Below, piece after piece: positions 11,353 through 20,751 of a DNA stretch of 64,000 bases. Both the position numbers and the translations under genes were made by a program. The notes under the pieces are model-generated. The model worked only from the letters and a program-made list of their open reading frames with translations. It was not told where the DNA came from and ran no database searches. Positions within the stretch are counted from its first letter, which is position 1. Each line of letters begins with the position of its first letter. This stretch comes from Hoplostethus atlanticus. Lineage: Eukaryota; Chordata; Actinopteri; Trachichthyiformes; Trachichthyidae. The stretch is from NCBI GenBank assembly GCA_034670405.1, contig JAXDDX010000166.1, positions 496,001 to 560,000 of the forward strand, in the 5' to 3' direction.

Positions 11353-13297
11353 ATGGATTTCCAGCATCGAGCTGGCGGGAAGACGGGGAGCGGTGGGGTG
11401 GCGTCCGCCTCTGAGAGTAATCGAGATAGACGAGAACGGTTACGTCAGCTGGCCCTGGAGACCATTGACATCAACAAAGACCCCTATTTCATGAAGAATC
11501 ATTTAGGCTCATACGAGTGCAAACTTTGCCTGACACTTCATAACAATGAGGTGAGGAGGCACAAACTAAAACTCTCTTAGATGGACCAACATTATCTGAA
11601 CATTATCTGCAATTTCTTGTTTTACGAATCCCTTGCTTGTAAATGAAATATCACAAGTTGCTTTCCTCTCCATTACAGGGCAGTTATTTAGCTCACACAC
11701 AAGGAAAGAAACATCAGACCAATTTGTAAGTCCATGCCTTTACGCAAATATGTCTCACATGGAAATGCTGTTTCAAAGGTGTTGACTGTCAAAACACTGC
11801 GCATTTTGTTACTTTCAGAGCACGAAGAGCAGCCAAAGAGGCAAAAGAAGCTCCTGCCCAGCCAGCTCCAGAGAAAGTGAAGGTTGAAGTCAAGAAGTTT
11901 GTGAAGATTGGTCGACCAGGATACAAAGGTGGGGGCAGCTGCATGGTCAGGTGTCAATGTCATCATCTTTTATGTTCATATTGGCCTCATTGAAGATTCA
12001 TGTCATTTGTAATGTGCTGAACATGTATTCCTCTTATCTACAGTAACTAAACAGAGGGACCCAGAGAGCGGGCAGCAATCTCTACTTTTCCAGGTTAGTA
12101 TGTTTTGTTGGTATAACTATGCAAGATGTTTTGATTTAAAAGGATTTTAATTGTTTTTGGAACTTTCTTAAATTAAGCAAATTAACATTAAAGCTGCACT
12201 AGACAAGATTTTTGTTAAAACCCATCTGATCATCCTAAGTCGCGATGTGGGGCTGCAACACAGGAGAGCATCCCATCCCCCCAGTTAAGATGCAATACAT
12301 TTGCGCCATCTACCAAAATAATTACTGTTATTAGGGTGTCTGGTATGGACACAAGTGGGAAATTGTCTTTGTGCACAGGAAGTGACAAATCAAACCTTTT
12401 AGAACAAAATACAAAACCTGCTCCTAAACAGCAGAGAAAAAGCCTGACTCCCCAACAATGGCTGAACCAGATGTAAAAAGGTTTTCTTCACCACCTCCAC
12501 CCCCACCAGCCACTAAGAAGAAGTTTAGGTCCAAGGAGTGAAATCATGTTACATGATTTCTGGGTATTTAAGTCCTTAAAATTCAAACAGTTACCTCTAC
12601 CTTTTCCCCTTCTTCTGCACATCAGATTGACTACCCAGAGATAGCCGAAGGAATTGGACCCAGGCATCGTTTCATGTCTGCTTACGAACAGCGCATTGAG
12701 CCCCCTGATCGTCGCTGGCAGTACCTGCTACTGGCCGCAGAGCCCTACGAGACCATTGCCTTCAAGGTGTGTGGGAGCTGCGCTTCTGTTGTGCTTTCAT
12801 AATATATTTTTCTGACTCTGACATATAACATCTGTGCTCTTTTAGGTCCCCAGCAGAGAAATTGATAAAGCAGAGAACCGTTTCTGGACCCACTGGAACA
12901 GAGAAACTAAACAGGTAGGAAATAAGCATTTGCTATTACAGTGCAAGACTGGGTGTTTTTAATTTAAGCATAGAACAAATAAATTGATTAAACCCCTCTT
13001 TCATTTCATTTTTGCTCCTAGTTCTTCCTGCAGTTCCACTTTAAAATGGAGAAATCCATTTCCCAGTCCAGTGGACCAGCACCTCCAGCAGGTGTGAAGC
13101 GCCCCCCTCCTCTCATGAGTGGGCTTGGGCCCCGCCCCCCAAATGAGCCCATGCCCCCTCCCCCGCCAGGAGGGATGCCTATTCCCCCTCTCCCACCTGG
13201 CGCCCCTCAGATGCCCCCTCAGATGCCCCATCAAATGCCCATGCCCCCAATGCCAATGAGGCCACCACCTCCAGAGGGCCTTAATAATAACATGTAA
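11353..13297 (+). CDS. sf3a2: Splicing factor 3A subunit 2 (SF3a66)
   Basis: Subunit of the SF3a complex of U2 snRNP, needed for pre-spliceosome assembly in the nucleus. Seven coding exons: 11353-11550, 11679-11725, 11819-11928, 12044-12093, 12626-12766, 12846-12914 and 13022-13297; all phases agree, giving 296 aa. The N-terminus MDFQHRAGGKTGSGGVAS is diagnostic. A matrin-type C2H2 zinc finger has C56, C59, H72 and H78, split by the first intron. Then come KFVKIGRPGYKVTKQRDPE, DYPEIAEGIGPRHRFMSAYE and FWTHWNRETKQFFLQFHFKM. The C-terminus is a short Pro/Met-rich tail ending EGLNNNM, without the long GVHPPAP heptad array of the mammalian protein (464 aa in human). A non-coding exon probably ends at 9432 (TTG then GTAAGT), leaving a leader intron of about 1.9 kb. 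Confidence 0.95.
12185..12545. repeat. Interspersed repeat in sf3a2 intron (12094-12625)
   Basis: The block starts with AAAGCTGCACTAGACAAGAT and ends with a pyrimidine-rich CCACCTCCACCCCCACCAGC stretch. From memory the first motif recurs in introns of many teleosts, so this is probably a dispersed non-autonomous element. No terminal repeats were confirmed. Confidence 0.35.
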
Positions 13298-13619
13298 TAA
13301 CTGATCCACTGTTGGTGTGTTATGATTGCGATCCTCCGTTGTTTGCTGTCACACTGCCCTGCCTGGCTAGCTGTTTTCTCCTGCTTTTAAATATTGCGGG
13401 TACATTCATGATTTTTATTTCTACAAACGTTTTTTTTCTTCAAGGTAGATTTTTATACTTTTTTGTTTTTGTTTTGTTTTCTGAAAGTAAGCCAGTCTCC
13501 AGAGTGTCTGTGATAGCAACACTATAAATATTACCACCATGTTTTGTATAAATATTTAGCCTCTGGACATCGAGTCATGAATGAGAATTAATAGCTCATC
13601 TTTTAAGGTTTTTTTTGTA

Positions 13620-13625
13620 ATTAAA
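13620..13625 (+). terminator. Probable sf3a2 polyadenylation signal (ATTAAA)
   Basis: ATTAAA lies 323 bp after the sf3a2 stop, in a T-rich 3' UTR. Cleavage site not determined. Confidence 0.4.
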
Positions 13626-14646
13626 TACTATGGAGAAAATATTTGTCTTGAAGTCTGTGCTTCTTCATAGGTACAAGTAATCTTAGGACAAAATGAATTA
13701 CAAAGACATCACGCATGGGAAGCTTTATTGATGTATTCACTGGTTAAATGAGTGGGTCACAGTAGAAGAAACACTGATTAAGTAGTGGAGCAACATTACA
13801 AAAATACTTGAAATAAGGCGGAAACTTGCTAATTGGCAAATATCAAAGATCAGGATAAAAGCATGAACTTACTGAGGAAAATGTCTTAACTCGGCTCTTG
13901 AACCATTTGTCAGATGGCTTAACTGGGGCTAATTGGGTCAAAATCTTGATAGACCCAATCTTGATCTTTATTAGCCCTGTTAAGATCGCTCCACATAAAT
14001 TAAAAGCTCTTACAGCATACTAATCTCAGCAGTTAACTGGGGTGGCACTTTTGGTAATCAATAGATTCAGGAAATCAGCAAGAGGTCTTGCATCTTTTAA
14101 CACAAATGGGATCAAGTGTGATCAAGTATTCACATGGAAATTTAAAAGCTGATGAAAGCATATCTACTCTTATGTAGAATAAAGCTGCCAGTCAAAGCTT
14201 ACGATTCCAGCAAAATGTAATGTATAAATAAGCTTGGAGGCAAATGAAACCTCAACTGAAATATCAGTCTAGCAAAGCAACAAAGGCATGGTCGAAAGGC
14301 ATTCATTGTGTCATTGAATATAATATGGTTACACTTCATTTGAGACTAATTGTTACTACTTGAAAGGGATTTTTCAGGTGGGAAGAGTAAATCTAATAAG
14401 TTAATATCGCCACCTATTTTGCTTTATTGTGCATTTTACATAGAACATCACTACTAAGATAGTTCTTACCCTTAATTTACAAATGTTTCCAAATAGAGTC
14501 ACATAGGTACAAGCTATGTTTAGATTATGAATTGTGTCTATATCACAGGAGAAAAAAAATCACCTCAAGCTATTTGAGCCTTTTTCTTCTCTTTCTTTTC
14601 CTCCTGCCTTCTGTTCTTCATGGGTATTGCCTCTTCCTCATTTTCC
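13626..14646. other. Short gap between convergent sf3a2 and jsrp1; no amh
   Basis: Only 3' flanking DNA is seen. In human, AMH lies between SF3A2 and JSRP1, but none of the ORFs here resembles a TGF-beta family protein. Confidence 0.6.
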
Positions 14647-16684
14647 TCATCTTCCTCTTCTGCCGCTTTTGCTGCCTCTCTCAGTATTTTCATTTTTTTC
14701 CCCCCTTTTCTTCTCTTTGATCTCTTCATCCTTCACTTTCTTGGCTCTCCTGTTCTTTAGTTTGCCTTCTCTTTGTTTTGTGAGTTTTTTGTCTGGTTGT
14801 GGCCTGTTTCTGAGACCTCTTGAGACTGCTGTGCCTCTCTTTGACCTCCCTCTTTTGCCTTCTCCATCCTCCCTTTCATCATCAAAGTCTGGCAGCCACC
14901 AAAACATCACCTCCCATAGAGAAGTCTCAGGCTACAGGGGGCAGAACACAAGAAGTGGTTATAACAATACTACCAGCAGTGTAGTGCTTTTGAGATTGGC
15001 AAGCAAAATACCAGCAATTTTGTCTTTTATTCTGAAACCCAGTTGGATGGTAAAATAGTGTAATAGGTACGTTCCAAAAGCAAGCAGTCACTGGCCTGTA
15101 GAGTAATTGCTACCTTCCTGCCCTGATTGTAACATTTTAGTAATATATGCTGTGAAATATAATCTAGAGTAATTAAGAATATCCTCCTTGGATGTCAAGT
15201 GTTTTAAGCCTAAATATGACTTGTCTTTTTCTTTGTTTACCTCTGGTGGTTGCGCTCTGTGTCTTAATGTGCCTGAACGTCTGACTGTCAGTCCAACTTC
15301 CTCCTCCTCCTCCTCTGTTGTCCTCTGACCTCGCAGAGTTTCTGTTTTGAAAGGAGAGCACTCAGTCATAGGGGGCACACATTTTTCTTTTTCAGGTCTT
15401 GCTTTTGTTCGCTCCCATTCACCACGCTAGTTTACTTGCCGTGCAGCCTCTGAAACCCCGAGGTGAGCACCAGGATGGTAATGGCCACGAACAGACAGCG
15501 GTTGAGAGTGACATTCTCCCATGGTGTTTCAATCTTGGTCAGATTCTGGATGGACATGGATTTACGCAAAGACGCTGAGGCAAAGAGAGAGACAGGAGGG
15601 GAAGCATTTGTCTTAATCACGTAATTAAATGTACAAGTTGAAAGGTGACAAGGATGGAAGGGTTGTGGAGAAAGACTCACTGGTTCTGTGAAAACTGGGG
15701 TCCCTGGGTAGCATCTTGGGGACTGGCTGTGGTTGTAGAACTGAAGCAGATTCCTATTGGAGAGCGAGATGTGGCTTATTGCTCTAAATGTGATTTGTGA
15801 GGAAGACATTTTTGAGCTGTTAACACAGTGAAAAGAGGGGGATGTTGGTTGATTTCCAACTAACCTCTTTGATTTTTCTGGCTGCATACATTTCTGGAAT
15901 AGACAGATGGAGTGATTGAAGAAACCATAAACACCAACGGCCAAAACCACCGTACCCTCAATCTGGAATTCATTCTTGCACATATTTACATCAATTCTTG
16001 TTGATGGAGAATTAGCTTTTTTTGTCATTTTCTAACACAAAATACACAAAATACAAGTGACTACTGAGCCAAAGTTTAGATTGCAAATATAACAGATAAT
16101 TATAGATTAAAATATATTAACACCCATATTGTCACACACTGTTAATTCTTAAGAGCTCTGTCAGAAAAATATCCCAAGTCCTGGTTTTCTCATTTCGTTT
16201 ACATTCGGTTCAGGGATTAGGCCATGTGTGAGAATGGAGGGAGGAAGGAAGAAGGGTTTATGTATGTGTTTGGGAGACGAGGGGGGTAAAGCTAGCTGCA
16301 TCCCAGTGATTAGTAAAATGAATATGGTCTTCACCAACCATCCCTGCAGTACGACTGAGGCAAATTATTACTGTGGTGCTTTAGACCAGAGATCATATTT
16401 CAATGGCTTGGTGACTATATAGAGGTATGCTTCTCCCACCAGCCTGTGCTGATATTTATAGACTCAAGTGTTCAAAAGACCTGAAACTGTGAACGCATAC
16501 TTGAGGAGGAACGCTTTTGTGTGATGGCGTGACAGATTCTGTGTGTGTGTGTGTGTGTGTGTGTGTTCGTGTTCGTGTTCGTGTTCCCACCTGGTCTGCG
16601 GATCTGACGAACAGGCTTCTGTGGAGGAGGCTCTTGTCCTGGTGGTCCTAACTCCTCCTCAAATGTCTCATAGCTTTCCTCCAT
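14647..16684 (-). CDS. jsrp1: Junctional sarcoplasmic reticulum protein 1 (JP-45)
   Basis: Single-pass membrane protein of the muscle junctional SR that, in mammals, links the voltage sensor Cav1.1 and calsequestrin. I reconstruct six exons: 16684-16591 (MEESYETFEEELGPPGQE), 15893-15865, 15753-15681, 15574-15440, 15341-15241 and 14931-14647, giving 238 aa with all phases consistent. The key match is PWENVTLNRCLFVAITILVL at about residues 84-103, the conserved pre-membrane motif and transmembrane helix. The C-terminal half is luminal in the family and here is a Lys/Arg/Glu-rich tail (for example AKKVKDEEIKEKKRGEK). The intron after 15440 needs a GC donor (CACG then GCAAGT); without splicing the frame stops at once. 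The tail frame after the G/A run near 14700 could be altered by an indel: another frame gives EAAKAAEEEDEENEEEAIP and ends near 14560. Converges on sf3a2, as in human. Confidence 0.8.
16541..16566. repeat. (TG)n microsatellite next to jsrp1 exon 1
   Basis: A pure TG run of about 13 units, followed by a short TTCGTG repeat, in jsrp1 intron 1 close to its donor. Confidence 0.85.
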
Positions 16685-16947
16685 CCCTTTCCTGAGAGAG
16701 GGAGAGGGAGGTTGCTCATAAATGATTGAGCAGCTTTGGACAGACAAGCTATTGTATTGTACATATTGTAAATTGTACATATCACTTTGTGCTGTAGAAG
16801 ATTTCCCTTTCTGTTTGTATTTTGCTGCACAAAACGACACAAGAGTCAACTTCTCCAGTACATGAATAGTTTCATAACCTTCAAGATAACGGCTTAACGC
16901 TTAACTTGACATTTCTAACTGGACACTGGGCCAATGTTCTAGCAGCC

Positions 16948-16957
16948 CTATAAATAG
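16948..16957 (-). promoter_or_regulatory. Perfect MEF2 site upstream of jsrp1
   Basis: CTATAAATAG (CTATTTATAG on the gene strand) fits the MEF2 consensus exactly and is 264 bp upstream of the jsrp1 ATG. A CCAAT motif is at about 16931. jsrp1 is a striated-muscle gene, so MEF2 control is expected. The same sequence could also act as a TATA element. Confidence 0.5.
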
Positions 16958-17931
16958 ATGAAGCAATGCCACTGGTGAGACAGATGAATACATACCGCAT
17001 AAAAAAGATACAGAATGATGTAAAGATGTTACCGTTATGATCATAGCTTGTCTCCCCCCATAATAAAGTGTCACCCTGGAAAGACCTACCTGCTTCGACA
17101 TTGGGGCTCCCCTGGGCAGCGTCAGGGAGCCTTTGTCAAAGGCCCGTTGTTCGTTGCAGAGATGGCAGCAGAGTCACCCTTTGGACTCTCTGACAGCCAA
17201 GCACAGGTGGTGGAGAATGAAAAAACAAAAAGCATTGAGTGTCAGTCAGAGGGGTTGACTGAAGCATGGGGTTGACTTTACCATGTGCCATACAGCAGTC
17301 AAATCCCAAGAGAGGGGCAAGTGGGGTAAAGAAAGGGGCAGAGGTTGTACCAAATTGTGGCCCTTGTTGGAGAAATGTGATCATAATCGCATCTGACTCA
17401 GTATGAAAGCATTTTTAGTAAACTAATTCCAAAGATTTTAGGCAACTAAAGCAACAAAACAATGTAAACAATAAATGCAATATTTTTTTTTTGTTCTGAG
17501 CATTTAACAATAAAATGGACAAAAACAACAGAAGCTTATTTCTAACAAGGAGTGCTACAAGCGTATGGTGGTGGAGCAGTGGCGGCTGGCCAATAGAGGG
17601 CGCTAGGGCGCCGCCCCACCACTCCCCACATCCTAGACTTCATTGAATCATTTTCTTTTTAAATGAGCGAGGTAAATATTATATAGTTAGTGAGTAAAAT
17701 GTATAATCTGCAATAAAATGTAGATTAAAATTGTTCTACGTTGTCTAAAGTTACTGCTAGGCCACGTATTTCCGGCCTGGGGCGCAACAATTTTTTCCCA
17801 TTGACTCGCGTTATAAATTGTACATGCGCAGTTCGCTCCTCTCAATACAAGAGATAGGAGCTTGGTGGGGCGCAGGCCAACAGCATTTATCTGAATGCTG
17901 CTGATTTACACACCACCAACCACTGGTTGGC

Positions 17932-18366
17932 AGCAGAGAGCGAGGGGCTCGTGGTACATCTGACATAAAATGCGCCAGAATGAGACAATATACTCGGTCG
18001 TTTTCAAGGAGCTGGTTTAGTAGGAAGGCTTGGCTAACTGCATGTAGTGACACCAATGCTTTATTTTGCTTTCCCTGCACCCTTTTTCAAACGACAGGTC
18101 TCAGACCCAGCATGGATTCAGACAGGTTTGAATGATTTAAACCACATATCAGAAAAAAACAAAGCAAATGTTTGGGAAAGTAAACATAGCTGCTTAGCTT
18201 GATGAAGGCTACAGGATAGGGATCTGTAAGCATAATGAAGAGGTTGACAAAAACAGGCACATCCTGTCTAAAATAATAAACTGTCAAGTTCTGTGGTGCC
18301 ATAGAGTCATTGAGAAATGTGCATCTCTCAAGGAGAGAAGGGCAAAATTTATGTACAAAAAGGTTT
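17932..18366 (+). pseudogene. Decayed hAT transposase, TTF zinc-finger region
   Basis: Three short segments in shifting frames read like the N-terminal part of a TTF-type hAT transposase: RSFSRSWFSRKAWL followed by ALFCFPCTLFQTTG (from about 17980), LNDLNHISEKNK (from 18128) and KHNEEVDKNRHILSKIINC (from 18228), then VKFCGAIESL. Each junction changes frame and stops intervene, so no functional protein is made. It marks the element as a once autonomous hAT. Confidence 0.7.
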
Positions 18367-19426
18367 AAGCCACAAGATGGCAAAGTCATATGGCTTTGAG
18401 CCAGTTCACTCAGCTTTTTGATGGCACTGGGTATTTCAAATGTAATACCATATTCATTTATTTTTTTCTTAAATGTTATTTTCTATTAGGTCTTATTGTG
18501 TCTTTTCTGACATTGTCTCAGAGGCTTTGTGTTGTCAGATTTCTTTTGCACTTATTGAGGCACTTTTCGCTTACTTTAGTCTTTCACCATTACATATTGT
18601 AGTATAAAAGATAATTATTATAAAGAATTTGCATTAATTGAAGTACCTTAACTTACCTTAAGCACGTTTCATTACAACAAATGTTCATTCATTATACAAG
18701 TTGGTGGGGTGGTTGTCTGAGAGCCAGACGGAGTAAACAGCTCTCAGCGTTGCACGTTTATGATGCAATGTGAATACAACATTTTTAATCTCTTGAATTT
18801 TACTTCTGACTGAAATTTGGATTGCAGAATTGTGATTGTGAAACCTGGAAAATTGGCATAACTGTCTAAATCAGCCTCTCTGACCAGACCCATGTTGTAT
18901 GTATGCACTATAACCAGTCTGTTCTGTTGTCTATGTTGTCTCTTATGTTTGGAGTATGAGACTGTGTGACAGGTCAAGCATAATGGCAGCAGCCTGGGGG
19001 GCTTTGGATGGGCAGTGTGTGATCACCTTTTACAAACAAAAAGCACTTGAATGGAGCAAGATATTCTTAATGCTCATGGATGAGCAGTCATGGACATGGT
19101 GGTGAGTTCTGCAGAAAATAAAGCAGCTAGTATTGTTAGTTTCTTTTTTGTTGATATTTGCTTCCCTCATTTTCTATTAGGGATTATTTTTATCTATTAG
19201 TATTTTTATTTATTCATTAGTGACCATGTGACTCTGGGTGTGATGAAATGTGTGCCGAGGCCACAGAGCTCAGATTGGCTGTGACATCATGACATTCTGA
19301 GAGACACAGTGGGCACCAGATGAAACTCAGAGCTTCAGACTTCACTCTACCAACCTGAAAGAAACAGCGATTTCATTGTCTTAGTTGGCAAACCGTTACA
19401 ATTTCATTCATTTAACAAAAGCAATT

Positions 19427-20720
19427 ATGGAGGAGAATTTCTGTCCAGGTAAGACAAATCTACTTGTATTTTTCTTTTTTAAACAGATCTACTATCCTAA
19501 AACGTTCTTTCCAGCCAGTTCTTTTACTGTCTGGTTAGTTGTCTCTGTGTGATAAAAGATGAAGCTAAATGTTTTAGAACTGAAACTCTCTGTCAGCCTA
19601 TGTTTTTGCTCACATGCTGACATACCTTGTCTCCCTTCTTTCAGCGTGGATGGATCAAGTCATTCGCCTCAACGCCCTCAAAGGTGATGATGATGAATTC
19701 ATGGCTTACATCTCAGCCAACGACCATGGGGAGAGACGATATGCTTACGCTCCAGCCTCTATCTCTGGATACGCTGTTGAGCTCAACTGTGCCCTGTCTC
19801 CATTTGCTCAGCCCACCTCAGCTGAAGACCATTGGGAGGGACGATACGCTTATGCTCCAGCCTCTATCTCTGAATACGCTGTTGAGCTCAACTGTGCCCT
19901 GTCCCCATTTTCTCAGCCGACCGTAGGCTCCAGATCTACCTGTGGACTTGAGAGTCTCCACTTCTGGGAACCAGTAGTCAGCGCAGAGGAAGACGTACCT
20001 CTCGTACCTAAGGACGAGACTTCAGGAAATGCTGAACCATGCAGCCATCCAGCCCAGGACGCCGAGACTCCATCCAACCTGCTCAGAGATGCTGAGGCTT
20101 CATTCAGCATGGCGCAAACCAGTGAGACCATAGAGCTCATTGGGAGGCTGCTGCAGCAATCCTGCATTGGTGACCTAGAAGACCACGTGTATGAATACTG
20201 CAAGAATGTACTTGGTGAAAAGTACTTCTATGCTCCTTCATCTGATGTATCTGGATTTGTGGTTGACTGCTCTTCACCCTGTGGGCCGTATATAAACCAG
20301 CTTGATACATGGGAGCCAGTCGTCACAGCAGATTCTGACTCAACGCAGTTCCTCTCAGACTTGGAAAAAGAGGAAGAGGGCCAAGACCATGTGGTCCTCA
20401 AGGAAGACAAAGTCATGTTTTCTGCCAGTGATCCAATTGATGAAAGTGCCACAAGTGTCCATGAAGATGCAAATCCTGAGTGTGATGAGAAAAACAACGT
20501 CACTACTTTGCTCTGTGCTGGGCCTGACAGCAGTATCACTGCACAGGAGGAGGGAGACTTCGTCCAAGCACTCGACCCTGCAGGACTTGATTGCTCCAAC
20601 GTTGAGATCACCGCTTCAAAACCAAAGAAAGAGAGGAAGAATTCTGGCTGCCTCTCTTGGCTCTTCCGTCTCTTCAGGCGAAAGAAGAACAGCAAATCCT
20701 CTAATGCAAATCGTACTTGA
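19427..20720 (+). CDS. Uncharacterised 365-aa repeat protein with basic hydrophobic tail, inside the hAT element
   Basis: I do not recognise this protein. Exon 1 is 19427-19448 (MEENFCP plus one base, donor GTAAGA) and exon 2 is 19645-20720 (acceptor TTCTTTCAG), phase 1. A polyadenylation signal follows at 20746. The N-terminal third has two nearly identical 35-residue tandem units (RYAYAPASIS, YAVELNCALSPF, period 105 bp, near-identical DNA). A third, diverged unit at about 200-235 has YFYAPSSDVSGFVVDC and ends TWEPVV, matching FWEPVV after unit 2. The middle and C-terminal part are acidic (SDLEKEEEGQDH, DESATSVHEDANPECDEK). The end is KPKKERKNSGCLSWLFRLFR then RKKNSK, a cluster of aromatic/aliphatic and basic residues that could bind membrane or a nuclear partner. 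There is no transposase, nuclease or polymerase motif. An inverted CCAAT box (GATTGGCT, about 19274) and a CRE-like TGACATCA (about 19282) lie upstream. Alternatives: a host gene with its own locus, or a gene captured by hAT. Confidence 0.7.
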
Positions 20721-20745
20721 ATCATTCTGCTTATTGTCTTGTTCA

Positions 20746-20751
20746 AATAAA
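20746..20751 (+). terminator. Polyadenylation signal AATAAA of the hAT-internal gene
   Basis: AATAAA starts 26 bp after the stop codon of the 365-aa protein and supports that it is a polymerase II gene. Confidence 0.6.

Noticed and set aside
14560-14700. Extension of jsrp1 into EAAKAAEEEDEENEEEAIP
   Set aside because: Needs a frame change at the G/A run near 14700. I kept the unshifted stop at 14647 but note the alternative in the gene entry.
15432-16028. A 198-aa single-exon minus ORF starting MTKKANSPSTRIDVN
   Set aside because: It reads through three jsrp1 exons and two introns. Splice sites and phase agreement favour the split model; only the last part is in the true frame.
17048-17275. 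75-aa plus ORF starting MSPPIIKCHPG
   Set aside because: No domain and no splice partners; antisense to the jsrp1 upstream region.
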